Assembly (NCBI RefSeq): GCF_032854445.1
Contig: NW_027017954.1
Span: forward strand, 682,001 to 746,000
Reading direction: 5' to 3'
Length of the DNA stretch: 64,000 nt
Origin: Liolophura sinensis
Taxonomy: Eukaryota > Mollusca > Polyplacophora > Chitonida > Chitonidae
This document shows positions 51,217 to 62,579 of this stretch, piece after piece. The position numbers and the translations under genes were made by a program. Within the stretch, counting starts at the first letter, position 1; the number at the start of each line of letters is the position of its first letter. The notes below the pieces were generated by a model. The model did no database searches. It was not told the DNA's origin and worked only from the letters and a program-made list of their open reading frames with translations.

Positions 51217-51368
51217 TTAACGTGGGAAGGTCATACAACAACCTGCGAATGCCCATGGGTTTCCTGCGGGGCTCTGCCCTGTTTCTTCCCATCATAAAAC
51301 TGTCTAATGTCGCGTAAGTGAAATATTGAGTACGGCGTAAAACGCCAAGCAAATATATAAATAAATAT
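51217..51368 (+). mobile_element. SINE family 1, 5'-truncated copy
   Basis: Body from 'cttaacgtgggaaggtcata' through 'gtaaaacgccaagcaaatat'. Confidence 0.85.
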
Positions 51369-51817
51369 TTACGAGAACAAACCTAGTCAATCCATTTGAA
51401 ATATACAGCATAGTAAACACTTGTTTACCTGTTAGAAGTATGGAATCTTTCTCGTGCAATGTTTAGAGCTGTTTAAAACAAATGGGGCATTCGTTTGAAA
51501 GACTCCTAGCATTTTGGATATTTAGCATATCTTTGACATTTCTTAGATACAGTGTGTTGTGTGACGATTTTATATTATTACAACTGGAGTGGTCAACTTT
51601 TTATAACAAGGAAAGGTTTTGCGAAATGTAAAGCCACTGGGGTTAGTCATGCTGGATGAGATGTTATTGATATAAAGGTGAGGTTGTTTTGGTCCTGCCG
51701 ATTTTTTTATTGTTGTAATATCACATCGTATAGAGCATGTTGTGTCTGCTGTTATTGCGGTAAAAACATGGTTATAGGTTCTGTTGGATCCGTTGGTATT
51801 GGAGAAAAGACACGGTT

Positions 51818-52087
51818 TTATCTATTTATTTATTTGATTGGTGTTTTACGCCGTTCTCAAGAATATTTCACTTATGCAACAGCGGCCTCATTATGGTGGG
51901 AAGAAACCGGGCAGAGCCCGGGGGAAACACACAACCATCCGCAGGTTGCTGTCAGACCTTCCCACGTACGGCCTGAGAGGAAGCCAGCATGAGCTGGACT
52001 TGAACTCACAGCGACCGCATTGGTGAGAGGCCAATTGGTTATTGCGCTGCGCTAGCGCGCTAACCAACTCAGCGACGTAGGTCGCAG
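51818..52087 (-). mobile_element. SINE family 1, full-length, minus strand
   Basis: All parts are present in reverse: tail 'tatttatttgattggtgttt', body, B-box region and A-box-like end 'gcgcgctaaccaactcagcg'. It lies inside the tandem repeat of the 3' flank, whose sequence 'agacacggtttta' appears on both sides (51808 and 52085), consistent with a target-site duplication. Confidence 0.95.
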
Positions 52088-52089
52088 AC

Positions 52090-52450
52090 ACGGTTTTAGG
52101 CTATGCTGTTCTATTGTTATTGGAATACAAGGCACAGTTTTGTGGTCATCTTTATTGTTGTATAGATACAAATACGGTTTGTGACCATGGTTATTGCTTT
52201 GTTATTGCTATACAGGTGCGGGATTTAGGTCATATTGATAATGTTTTGTTATTGCTGTCAAGGTGCAGGATTTTGGGTATGGTTATTGTTTTGTTATTTA
52301 CTGTACAGGTGTGGGATTTTGGTCATATTGATAGTGTTTTGTTATTGCTGTCAAGGTTCAGGATTTAGGTCATGGTTATTGCTTTGTTATTGCTGTGCAG
52401 GATTTAGGTCATGTTGACTGTATTTGTTATTGCTTTAAAGGTGCCTTTTT
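52090..52450. repeat. Imperfect tandem repeat, about 55-bp unit
   Basis: 'ttattgctgtcaaggtgcag', 'ggatttaggtcatattgat' and 'gttttgttattgctgt' recur about five times. Confidence 0.8.
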
Positions 52451-52721
52451 CAGGTCTTAATGAATGTGTTGTTATAGGTGTAAAACTTTCGTTCTTGAAG
52501 TCTTGCTGAACCTAATTTTTATGCCATTTTGTTTATATTGTGATGTAATATTTTACGCCATGTTGGTAATGTTTTGTATTGCTATTAAGCCATGTGTATA
52601 GAACAAGTTACTTGTAGTTACTCTGCTCTTAATATAAATGTACTTTCTAGCCTTAAACTGAGTGGGTTGTTACTGATATCTGTGTTTCATTTAGTATATA
52701 TTTTAGTTATTTAACAGTTGT

Positions 52722-53220
52722 TTAAAGGAAGCTAAAATATGAAGCAAGTTTCATCATATAGACAACTGAAAATTTGGGGTAAAACTGCTTTCATTTATTT
52801 TTTCTTAGATTTTTTGAAAAGTGTTAAAAGACATTCAAACATTAAAATTTTATGGTGGGCTTTCTATGAGCCATACTGACGGTATCTAGGAACTCTGACG
52901 TCACATCACCTTTTTTCCTGATGCACACTAGAAGGAAGGAATATTTGAGAACATTATTTTAGCAACCTGTTACTCAGGGGTAAAAAGTTGTTACAACACT
53001 CAGTGTCATGATTAGAGTTGGAAGAACTTTCTGTGACGTCAGAGTTCCTAAACTCTGATAGTATTGTCCATAAAGCCCATCTTTGAATTCAAACGCTTGA
53101 ACGCCTTTGACTCTCTTCACAAAAATCTAAGAAAAATTGAATGAAAGTTTACTGATGCATAGATTTAAATGGACTATTTAGCTATGCCCACTTCGATTTT
53201 TATGGGTCTTTTCCTTTAAC
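52722..53220. mobile_element. Foldback-type MITE (family A), copy 2
   Basis: Internal inverted pair 'ggaactctgacgtcacatca' (about 52889) and 'gtgacgtcagagttcct' (about 53034), with outer ends 'tttaaaggaagctaaaat' and 'cttttcctttaac'. It matches 28955-29497 with the internal parts in opposite orientation. Confidence 0.7.
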
Positions 53221-54377
53221 GAAACAGTATATTTGTTTTTAGCTATTATAAAGGTTTATTTTTTCATGTAAGAGATAGTTGTTAATCTCTAAATTTACCT
53301 TGTGATATATTTTTGATATTTACATTTTAAGAACAAATCTAACAAATACTGCTGAAATTGGGCTGTTTATTGACAAAATAAAAACTGGCCTGCCGGTGGT
53401 ATATGCACATTTCCTCTCCTATTTACAATTTTTTTCTTAACTTTGTTAGCCGTTTTGATTGATCCAAATTTGATCCCTATTTTTAACTATTTATCAGTCT
53501 GTACATGTAACTGTACGTATGGTGTCTGATATTCCATCTTTTAGTCGCCTATGGCTACTCAGTATTCGCAATAAAGATATTATTCTTCATTGTTTAGTGA
53601 TGCGTTGATTCTAGTGACATAAAAGCAATTATCGTTATTTGAGTGTTGTGGAGGTTACAATATAATAATTACATTTCTTATTATTGAATGTGAAATCTTT
53701 GATATCGAAACAACAAAAAACGCTGTGAATCATAATTGTTAAACAAAGATAAACTTCAATTTGTGGAAGGCTTGAACACAAACATGAGTGGATCCCGTTG
53801 TTTCTTAGGATTTATCCTATTTGTTCGCTCAACACCATGTCGTTCATAATACGACGGTGTCTCCTTGTAACTGGTCGCCTCCAGTGCCGATATATTTATA
53901 GTGCTGGATCACCGTGCGAAAGACACTTTATATTAGATGTACCGTAACACCATTCTCTAAAATGTGCAATGAAAAAAACAGTACCATTCTGTAACAGGGG
54001 AACATGTAATGGGTACGGCCTAACTTGACGACCAACGGCAAGTTACGACCTGTCAATTTGGGTTAAAATCGCGGGAGATTCCGTTATTCTGTTGCTGGTT
54101 CCCGACCAGTGGTTATTATAAAAATAGGATCTGATGCCTTTCGAAGACGGAAACTGACTTATACGGCTTAGATATTTAGTATATTTTTATACATTGCCCA
54201 TAGACTGGGCCTTTTAATCTGTTCAATATCTCAGCAATGACTAACTAGATGAAGTCACCACCCAAGGTTTGGCTGGTTCGGCAAACGGCTGTAAGTCGAA
54301 AGGTGTGTCAGGTGCTTACATGGCAGAGAGCTGTGGTTCAGGCCATGCAGTCAGCTCTTCTACCCATAAATTTGTGT
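53221..54377. other. Intergenic: no gene recognised
   Basis: AT-rich sequence; an AATAAA at about 53570 could be an alternative distal polyadenylation signal. No coding signal was seen. Confidence 0.4.
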
Positions 54378-54585
54378 TTACGCCTCACTCAAAAATATTT
54401 ATTGATACTACGGCGAATATCATTATGGTGGGAGGAAACCGCTCGGAGCTCGTCAAAACCCACGGCAGTCCGCAGGTTGCTGGCAGACCTTCCCACGTAC
54501 GTTCGTAGAGGGAGCAAACATGAGCTGGACTTGAAATAACAGCGACCACATTGATGAAAGGTTCCTGGGTCATTAAGTTACGCTT
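54378..54585 (-). mobile_element. SINE family 1, minus strand, diverged
   Basis: 'tttacgcctcactcaaaaat', 'ggcagaccttcccacgtacg', 'catgagctggacttgaaata', 'gcgaccacattgatgaaagg'. The A-box end and tail are truncated. Confidence 0.85.
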
Positions 54586-54795
54586 AGATTGCAACTATTC
54601 ATAAAATCATCTTGTTCATGTTACAATCATCAAGCTTTATACAGTCCCCAGTTCGGTACTTATACACCCCTGGCCTCGGGCCATAAGCGGACTTCGATAC
54701 AACTAGGGCTTATATTCCCAGAGACCCTGAACGCTGTGTCCATATTTGCCAACAAGAGTGTTGTAAATATCACAAAACTTTATAGACTTAGAGTG

Positions 54796-55015
54796 ATTGT
54801 GTTTGAGTGAGTGAGTAAGTGAGTGAGAGGTAGGAGACGCCTTACCGAAAGCAAGTAAGCCGCCCCGCCCAAGCCATTATACTGATAGGGGGAACCAGTC
54901 GTTGCACATGCTGCACGCCCAGCGAGGAAGGTACAACCTCCTCTTTTATGGTCTTAGGTGTGACTCGACCCAGGATTGACTCTGCATCTACCGCTCCCGA
55001 AACGGATGAAGGCGT
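54796..55015 (-). mobile_element. SINE-like family 2, minus strand, 3'-deleted
   Basis: Starts with a (GTGA)n run (the complement of the CACT tail), then 'cgccttaccgaaagcaagta', 'tatactgatagggggaacca' and ends near 'taccgctcccgaaacgg', the complement of the 5' part at 18543. The 'catatgactgaaaaattg' block is missing. Confidence 0.8.
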
Positions 55016-55269
55016 TTCATGTATCCTTGACACATTAGTTTTTAATTAAACACTGGCGACGTAGATTGAAGTCATCACATTTTACACAGTGTCTAACAAA
55101 TCCTGCAATGGGAGGTATGTAAGGGGCCTATACACCATAAATGCAGGACCCTTTGGTATACTACGGTCCAAATACGGATATTTCATATTATCAATATTGG
55201 AATAATTGCTTTTGCCCTTTTCTCTTATAAGGCACTATCAGGGAGTGAGAAAAGCGGTACAGATAGCCT

Positions 55270-56215
55270 CCTACAGAAACAGGCCCGAATAAGATTTCTC
55301 GTCAAGACTTTCTGTTCCTTTCTTTAGATCCAACGACAATGTTGAGTAATAAACATAGTAACAGACAGACATCCCACAGATATATACGTACTGCATTTTA
55401 TACCTAATTCTGCTTAAGTCATGGTGCTAAGGTCTGTTTAAATTGCTACTATTTATGCATTTACACGAACAGTCAGAATAAAAGCCCTGACTGAGACAAA
55501 TTGACAAGACGCTGTTTTTCATTAGTTACGTGTAAGCATTTGCCAACTATCACACTGTCGTCGGTGCTGTGATTTTACTCTCTATTCAACACGTCTTAAT
55601 TATATAATTATAGTTATGTTCTTACATGTTAAATATATCAACAAAAGTGAAGTAGCATGTTGAAATCCAATTACTTTTTTACAGGACAGTAATTTTCTTC
55701 AAGCGCTGCTTGGTTTGGTTTGTCCCAACGTCAATAAGTCATTGTTATTGTGTAATATTTCAAACTGTTCCGTCTGGGTAAAACAGCTGCACGTCATTCT
55801 ATGACTTTCGCAGAATGTGTGGATGGTCGATGGGAAGAACATTGTCAAAAGAGCTGAGGCTATTGTTGGGCCGATAAACGGGATAAAGTCACTAGGGATG
55901 TCCTCTAACTGACGGAAACCCAAGATGCGATGCTGGCTTCATGCGCAACAAGTGTTGGACAGGTAAGTGCGTAGAATTCAGTATGACAGAAAGGAATCCA
56001 AGATGTGATGCTGGCTGCGTGTGTAGCATGTACAGGATATGTAAGTGTGTAGGATTTGTACAATAGAGATAAAACACAAGAAGCTGCATGGGTAACATGT
56101 AAGGGATAGGCAGGTATGTAAGATTCAGTACAAGAGAGAGGCAAGCCAATATGTGATACTAGCTACATGTGTAACAGGTGCAGGACAGGTAAGTGTGTAG
56201 GATTTGGTACAATAT
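55270..56215 (+). pseudogene. Decayed duplicate of the RPTP exon 6 region
   Basis: From about 55330 ('gagtaataaacatagtaaca', compare 20500) to 56215 the order matches 20420-21540, including the upstream intron and the donor-seeded minisatellite. The exon at 55814-55961 reads CVDGRWEEHCQKS and then a TGA stop, one conserved Cys is changed (tgc to cgg context, WADKRDK), and a base is missing before 'gatgtcctctaac'. The splice donor caggtaagtgc survives. It cannot encode the module. Confidence 0.88.
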
Positions 56216-56526
56216 AAAGGGATACATTATCCTGAAATACAGGACCTCCAAATGCGTTAATTAATGTGAAAGACAGCACATGACTAAATGTATTTGGGAG
56301 ATGCATTAGGTTTTTGGCTGAGACAGTTAGCACATCCTTTAAGTGATTGGATGTTGAGTTTACAGCTTTACGCTCCAATATGTCTCAAGGGGTATACTTA
56401 CCAAGTGGTGAAGTCCAAATCTTTTTTGCCTTGTACATGCTCTTGTGTCAAAGTACAACATATAAATGTCACTTTTTGTTTGTTAACAGATCGCCTATTC
56501 TTTGACACAGGAGACAACTTATAATA
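56216..56526. other. Intron-derived sequence of the decayed RPTP copy
   Basis: 'atgtctcaaggggtatactt' and 'ccaagtggtgaagtccaaat' match 22927 onward before exon 7, showing that the duplicated block extends through here. Confidence 0.7.
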
Positions 56527-56555
56527 ATGTTTCTTTTTCCCTTCTGTTTGCATCA

Positions 56556-56702
56556 AGCCTATGAAGCAGGTACTTACGGCCCAGACTGTAACGAGACCTG
56601 TGGATCGTGTGCACGTGGACCAAACAGCTGTAACACTACATCCGGGCACTGTCCTGGTAATCCCAGATACACACCAGGATTTTCTGGTTTGAACTGTCAA
56701 TG
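56556..56702 (+). pseudogene. Decayed duplicate of RPTP exon 7 (EGF-like)
   Basis: Starts after the same 'ttgcatcaag' acceptor and reads YEAGTYGPDCNETCGSC, CNTTSGHC and RYTPGFSGLNC. The first Cys has become Tyr (tgt to tat), the Cys of RCMPG has become Tyr, and the donor 'gtaagt' is replaced by 'tgggag'. It is most likely a dead exon. Confidence 0.85.
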
Positions 56703-56854
56703 GGAGTCAAAAATATTTTACATGCTTCTTTCTTGCATGTAACCAGATTTATTTATCGTTTATATGTATTATTGTTTAAAAATTCTTAAGGAGACTGGTG
56801 TTTTTGTTTTTTTCGAAATGGATCTTCATTGTTTACACTTCATTCTTTACGTGG

Positions 56855-57053
56855 GGTAAGTATGGACTGTGCGTTATATGGCGCGCGGAGTGATGTACAA
56901 GTAGTTCCGGTTGAGTCTTATTATACCAACACCTCTGTGAGAGTGACTGGCCATATGTACACAAGGAATATCAGTGTATCTCATTACTGTCGTGATAATA
57001 CACACTTCTGCGTACCTGTGTATCCAGCGGCCGGTTGTTTAAAAGTGCAGTAA
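56855..57053 (+). other. Recurring intronic ORF, copy 4 (open)
   Basis: Reads MDCALYGARSDVQVVPVESY, YTNTSVRVTGHMYTRN and HFCVPVYPAAGC to a TAA. The frame is open here as in copy 1, although the neighbouring EGF exon has decayed. Function unknown. Confidence 0.45.
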
Positions 57054-57059
57054 AAGTTA

Positions 57060-58229
57060 AACCAGGCATAAATGTTAATACTGATCTTGGCCCAATACAA
57101 AACTAAATGCACAGTAACCCTGACTAAAGTTAACACCGGGCTTAACTGCTATTATATACTTTTGAACAACTGGGCCCAGAACTTATGTGTGGTCCCCGTC
57201 TTACCAACATGTGTCCTAGACTTACACGTTTCTGTCATATTGCTATTAATTAACAGCTGTATTAATATCAATCAAAGCTAATTAAGTCCAGACAAAACAG
57301 AGAGAGAATCTTTAACACCATTCTTGTGATACGTCTACTGCATGTTAGAGCAATTATGACGTAGTGTACATTATAGCTGTTACCTGTGTCAAAGGATTGG
57401 TTTCATTGATCAGTGTTTTAACAACGTGCTCAAGAATTTTCTCACGTATATGAGCGGAGGAAGCCGGAGTAACCCAGACCTTTGTCAGAAGATTTGCAAA
57501 CCAGACTTAAAAAGCCGCGGTGGATGTATGTATCGTAATGACATCACCTGGCAATTAGCCATGGCCGTGTTTAACCTAGACATGTTAATTTCACTATTTC
57601 TTGTTTATATTTTATTTTGATTTTCAACGCAATCAGATAGTGTTAAAGTTTATTCACGCATGACAGAGAGTTCAATACTTGACAGCCATAAATTTCTTGA
57701 AAAGTTTACCAAAATTCTTTATTTTGGAAAGAGAAAAGCGTGTGCATGAAAAAAAAGTGGGAAGGGGACATTTTTCTCCACCGTTTGGGAGATGAAAGCT
57801 TTGTTGAAAGTATGACTACTCTAGAAACAAAACAAGTGTTAGAGAATTAGGAATAATTACGAAAATAAGGCCAAAACAAAAACTCCTGGATGTGAGTTAA
57901 AAATGTGAGTTCTCAGAGCTCATGTGTGCTGTGATTGTACATATATCTAGTGCTGCAGGGTATGTTTTTGAGAAAGTCTTTGTGATTATTGTAAAACCAA
58001 GCTCTTACATGTCATGAGTAGAGGGTTTAATGCATGTCCTATACATATAACCCTATGTAATAAATCCGCGAATTTCGATACTAAACAACTTTTTGAGCAC
58101 GGTGTTAAGCAGCAACTTATGAATGAACTAATGCCTTACACAATGTATGCAGGGTCCAAGTACCTGGTGAGCCCTGTGGGGATAGGCTGTTGACATAATC
58201 ACAGACCAGCAGTGTGTACCGCGTGTAAT
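57060..58229. other. Duplicated intron flank, then no recognised feature
   Basis: 57060-57425 matches 23600-23960 (for example 'taaatgttaatactgatctt' and 'ttacctgtgtcaaaggattg'), ending the duplicated block. The rest shows no gene. Confidence 0.6.
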
Positions 58230-58775
58230 CCCAACTAAAACTACAGCTCTCCGTTTTTTTTCTGGGGAAGGGCTAATTCCCCGACGGGAGGAGCTGGTTA
58301 TATCTGGCTCCCAGCCATTTGTGCTATGACTTTTGGAGATTTGATTGATATTTTCTCATTTTCAAACCATCAGGGAACTATCTAAATGTAGCCAAAGGCC
58401 TTCACAATAATTAGGGTATTATTATTGTACTGTTGTAACACACCGTGGCAAATGTTTTCAGATTTCTAGCAAATAGCTCAATAACGTCTCAAAAGTGAAA
58501 GATTTGAATAGTAAACATGGACTTAAATGAGAGCATCGAGTCTAACTTTATGTCAAAATGGGACTAAAACGTACTGAATGTATTTCATTTTTTAATATTT
58601 TCTTTATACAAGATCATACTAATATTGCAATCGCGGCACTTGAACTACCATGAGACGTATAGATGAAATAAGCTGTTGATGCGTCCGTCTCATGTTAATT
58701 CAATAGGCAACTTATACCGCTTAGTGGCTATTTGGTGCGCATGCGTTCTAGGCATGGCCCGCGATTGCTGCATAT
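58230..58775. repeat. Partner of the 13130-13870 segment
   Basis: Ordered matches 'tgatattttctcattttcaa', 'cagggaactatctaa', 'gcacttgaact', 'gaaataagctgttgatgcg', 'ggcaactta', 'ggctatttggtgcgca'. Same orientation as the first copy. Confidence 0.7.
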
Positions 58776-58889
58776 GTATTTTATTCAAATATATGTATTG
58801 AACATATTCAAGCGTCTTCGTGTTCCTTGTGTAAGACCTATCGCTTATCTCAGAGTGAAAAAAGCCATTTGTTTCTCATCTTCACTCTC

Positions 58890-59037
58890 CGAGCTCTGGC
58901 AGCAACCTGTGAATGGACGTGGGTTTTCACCGGGCTCTGCCCGGTTGCCACCCACCATAATGCTGGCCGCCGTCGTATAAGTGAAATATTGTTGATTACG
59001 GTGTAAAATACCAATCAAATAAATAAATAAATAAATC
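58890..59037 (+). mobile_element. SINE family 1, 5'-truncated copy
   Basis: 'ctggcagcaacctgtgaatg' to 'taccaatcaaataaataaat'. Confidence 0.88.
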
Positions 59038-59377
59038 TCCAGTATTGGTACACGTACAAAAGTAATATACGCATATAAACAAAAACTTGCAGGGCTCCTG
59101 TATTCCTATCACTTGAGAAAAGACAACTCTGTCTAGAGAACCTCCAACATGGACCTAATATTATTAATAATATAATAATATTATTATAAACACATTTGAC
59201 AGACGAAAATATAAGAGGAGAGAACATAACTACTTATGTTTGGCCTTTCAGGTTATTATGATTATGTTTGTCCTAATTATCAGTAAAAACAATTGTCGTG
59301 GTCTGCCAGACAGTTTTATATTTGTAAGGTCTGTGAACGTTCTTTTCCTAAAATGTTGTGTTATTCTGTTTTGACAG

Positions 59378-59518
59378 CATGTTCCCCTGGCACATGGGGA
59401 CAAAACTGCAAACTTACTTGTAGTCTGAACTGTCTTAATGGTCCAACCGGATGTGACGGCAGCAGTGGGGCATGTGTTGGAGGTTGTACAGATAGACATA
59501 AAGGCAGATTTTGTACAC
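59378..59518 (+). CDS. Second gene: EGF-like exon
   Basis: Reads CSPGTWGQNCKLTCSLNC, CDGSSGACVGGC and RFCT. Acceptor ttgacag, donor c|gtaagc, phase 1-1, 47 codons. It is less similar to exons 7-9 than they are to each other. Confidence 0.85.
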
Positions 59519-60256
59519 GTAAGCATCAGTTCACATGAATTCTCTTTTAGTGTCAGTTTGGGAAACATCTGATGACCAATACATTGAAAAGATTTTCTAT
59601 GAATATAAATACACTCTTTTTGTGACATTTCAACTGAAAGTAGAACGTCGCCAATAATTTTATGTCGAAAGGTAATTCCTAAGGCTTAGTGATTATACAC
59701 ACAAGAGTATGTTAATGTTATTAATATCTCAAAGATCAGCATTTCCTGCCGATTACGCTTCATTTATAGGCTGTTTCGGTTTTAGTCCTCCAACAGATAA
59801 TTGTCTGCATGTGGAAGGCAGGATAACAACAATCCATTGCATATTTTCTTGCTTACGTGACTTACCACGCAGCTCAAAGTCAGTCCCACCTTAAATTTCT
59901 AACATATTGCGCCAAAGTTGCACCGCACTAGGGAATACCCCCACACGTCTCACTTTAATAGCATATGTCTGTCAATGTCAAAGTGTACGCATTGTCCCAC
60001 ATCGCCATTGTGTATCGATTTTGTTCACAAAATGGACATTTCCGTGCTGCTGAAATGTTCAACGTCAAAATAATACATTGCTCACCAAAAAACTAATTAC
60101 GATGTAGGACAATAAAATCAGCAATATCAGCTTTGTTTAAATGTGTATTTTATCGTTTGTAGCCGTCAACTATAACTACACAGGAGTGGTTATAGGCTGT
60201 GTGGCTGTGGCTGTGGTGGTCGCTGTGGTAATCGTCGTTATTGTACTGATGTACAC
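59378..60256 (+). CDS. Second RPTP-like gene, partial: EGF-like exon plus transmembrane exon
   Basis: Two intact exons, 59378-59518 and 60163-60256, join in phase 1 and have normal acceptors and donors. The first is EGF-like, the second a transmembrane helix with the same entry and exit phases (1 and 2) as the transmembrane exon of the first gene. The gene would continue into the window end beyond a Ty3/gypsy insertion. No PTP exon is in the window, so the phosphatase identity is inferred from parallel architecture, shared phases and the decayed EGF exons upstream. It may be a pseudogene. Confidence 0.65.
60163..60256 (+). CDS. Second gene: transmembrane exon
   Basis: Reads VNYNYTGVVIGCVAVAVVVA and VVIVVIVLMYT; the N-terminal NYT is a possible glycosylation site. 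Acceptor gtttgtag, donor ac|gtaagt, phase 1 in and phase 2 out. Confidence 0.83.
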
Positions 60257-60507
60257 GTAAGTGATGCCAACTTAAAATAGGACCATGAATGTTTATTCCA
60301 CGGTATAGGATTTAGATATACATGTAATATTTTATGTACGTGGTAATCGTCGTGGGATACAGAATAATGTGCAATTTAAATCCTAACACATTTACATGTA
60401 CTCGGAAAATGTGACGAAATAAGCGAGGAAATCGATATGAGAGATAAGAATATTGCAACATGCTGCTGTAATAATTTTCAGTTTGTCTGGTTTATATTTT
60501 GTGCTAA

Positions 60508-61605
60508 TGTAACAGGTCTAGCGTATGATTAATTCCCCCTTGGTAAGTTTTCTGTAAAAGGAGGTAGGAATTGTATACCCAGCAATCCCTGCACCGTCAT
60601 CGGCATGACGATTCACTGACCAGCAGGTAAATTGAACTTTCTTTGTAATGTATATTATTTTAGAAGCTTAGTAAACTTGTATGACCGTTTTAGTTATGCA
60701 AGGATGTTTTAACGATGTTTCGAGTGCAATCGCTCGACTGTAACTGTGAACGTGCGAGTTGTAAATGCCAAAAGTTTATACGTAGCCGAGTGTCGCTATG
60801 TAACGGTAATTGAGCACTCAGTAACACAACGCCTTGGTTCTTACGGCGCAACATATTTTGTCTAGTTAGTATTTGTGAAAAACAGAAACGCCTAAGCGAG
60901 TATTTGCTTTTACTGTTAGTTATTAGTAGAGAGTTATGAGAGATTAAATAGCATTTCAGAAATGTGTTTGAATATTTTTTGTATTCTTAGATGCATACGG
61001 ATGTTTTAGACAAATGCATGTTACGAGCCCTACATTCAGTAAATATGGGTATTATATGTAGATCCAAAATGAAAGGTCCGACGAAGTTAAATGTTTCACT
61101 CTTGGTAATTAATGGAGTGGTGATTACACAACTAGTCATTCGCTACTAGCTTTATTCTGTGTCTGTACACTGAAAATATTTTGTTCACTGTAAAAAAATA
61201 TAAGATGCCTATCAGTTTGTTTGAGTGGGAACCGGTCTATAATTAAGTGGCAATACAGGAACAATGTATAGCACTGACAGGTTTAAATACTCGTGCTGTA
61301 ATTGTTACACGTCTATATATGTCCATGGCCATAGCATATACAGTCATTATCAAGTTACCCGTGTGGTTGCGGTCATAATAACCCTTCACCATGGTACATG
61401 ACTATTAAGTTAGTGTTGATATATGGTATAAGTGTATTCTAGGACAGTATATAGGTACAGGATATTTGGGTGTAAGCCTATGTTATGTATGGTAAATACA
61501 TGGAAGGTTTATAGTATGTATTGTTATTGTCGTTTCAGGTCAGGGTGACCTCCCCTGGTTTTTTTCCTCTCACCGGTGTTTCTCAGAACCGAATAAACTG
61601 TTACA
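60508..61605 (+). repeat. Inferred 5' LTR of the gypsy element
   Basis: The stretch starts tgtaacag and ends ctgttaca, a perfect 8-bp inverted terminus of the TG...CA type, and its end is 50 bp before the gag ATG. An AATAAA lies at 61592-61597. A possible primer-binding site starts at about 61611 (tggcggaatttggcg). Boundaries are unproven without the 3' LTR. Confidence 0.6.
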
Positions 61606-61655
61606 ACTGTGTGGCGGAATTTGGCGTTTTGGTTGAAATTCTTTCTGCAACAAAC

Positions 61656-62579
61656 ATGGCCGACCTCACACTGGTGTCAGAAGTGGGATTAGGCAGAAAG
61701 AAAACAAACAAAGGCAAAGTTAAGTTCAGTAAGTCAAAAGCTGAGATACGAGAAAACCAGGGTAGAGGGAAAGACAGAACTGTCCCTATGGCCAACACGG
61801 AAACAGACGAGGTCAGGGAACTGCGCAGGGAGATGGAACAATTGCGTGTGACTTTGGCCGCTGCTGTCAAAGAGTCAGGTGCTACACAGACTGCATTGCC
61901 TGAAACTAGACTTGTCCTGCCCCCACCCGTTAAATTACCAATTTACAGTGGTAAAGAGGATCCTGCTTCCTGGATTGAGCGAGCGAAGCGAACTCTGTCA
62001 ACACAACATTTAGATGGCCAGGATGGTGTCCAGTTTCTCAAAGACTATCTTCAAGAAACCGCTGAAGATGAAATTCGTCACAGAGACCCCCAGTCGCCAT
62101 ATGATTTGTTTGACATTCTTAAAAGTGTGTTTGGTCGCCGCGCTTCAAGGCCACAGCAGATGAGGGAGTTTTATAACAGAACTCAGTTGGCAACAGAGAC
62201 AATTACTCAGTACTCTCATGCACTTGTGTCAATGATGGAAAAAATGGACCTTGACTCAACCGAAAGTGAAGAACGGCTTAAGGAACAGTTTGTGGAGGGT
62301 ATCAGAAACCAGGCCGTTCAGAGATTCTTAAAGCGACGTACACGCGATAATCGTCATCTTGGGTTCTTGGAACTGAGGCAACTTGCTTTGGAGGAATGTG
62401 AAGAATCACAGACTGGTAAAGTGCATATTAAGGAAGTGTCTGCTGAACAGGACTCGGTAAAAGTTGATGAAACCCCCACATGGGGAAGAGAGTTAATTGA
62501 TTTGACCAAACAAATGTTGAAAATCCATGCTAATATGTTTCAGTCGCAAACCCAAAACGGTACCAAGTGGCCATGTTAA
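61656..62579 (+). CDS. gypsy gag-like protein
   Basis: The ATG at 61656 (MADLTLVSEVGLG) is chosen because the upstream open frame lies in the LTR. The protein is about 307 residues: a basic N-terminus, a coiled-coil-like acidic stretch (EVRELRREMEQLRVTLAAAV), then a capsid-type region with LPIYSGKEDPASWIERAKRT and LKEQFVEGIRNQAVQRFL, typical of Ty3/gypsy retrotransposon Gag. Gag assembles the particle that packages element RNA. The frame stops before the zinc knuckle, which continues in the +1 frame. Confidence 0.87.
   Translation: MADLTLVSEVGLGRKKTNKGKVKFSKSKAEIRENQGRGKDRTVPMANTETDEVRELRREMEQLRVTLAAAVKESGATQTALPETRLVLPPPVKLPIYSGKEDPASWIERAKRTLSTQHLDGQDGVQFLKDYLQETAEDEIRHRDPQSPYDLFDILKSVFGRRASRPQQMREFYNRTQLATETITQYSHALVSMMEKMDLDSTESEERLKEQFVEGIRNQAVQRFLKRRTRDNRHLGFLELRQLALEECEESQTGKVHIKEVSAEQDSVKVDETPTWGRELIDLTKQMLKIHANMFQSQTQNGTKWPC

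Noticed and set aside
51891-52091. Minus-strand ORF of 66 codons, and similar ORFs at 13544-13738, 46537-46725 and 54385-54594
   Set aside because: These are the same translation of SINE family 1 sequence in different copies, not genes.
59709-59894. 61-codon ORF between the two exons of the second gene
   Set aside because: No EGF cysteine pattern, no splice sites in the required phase, and no recognisable domain.
61521-61655. Upstream extension of the gag frame
   Set aside because: Most of it lies inside the inferred LTR, which ends at 61605; the ATG at 61656 is the first suitable start after it.
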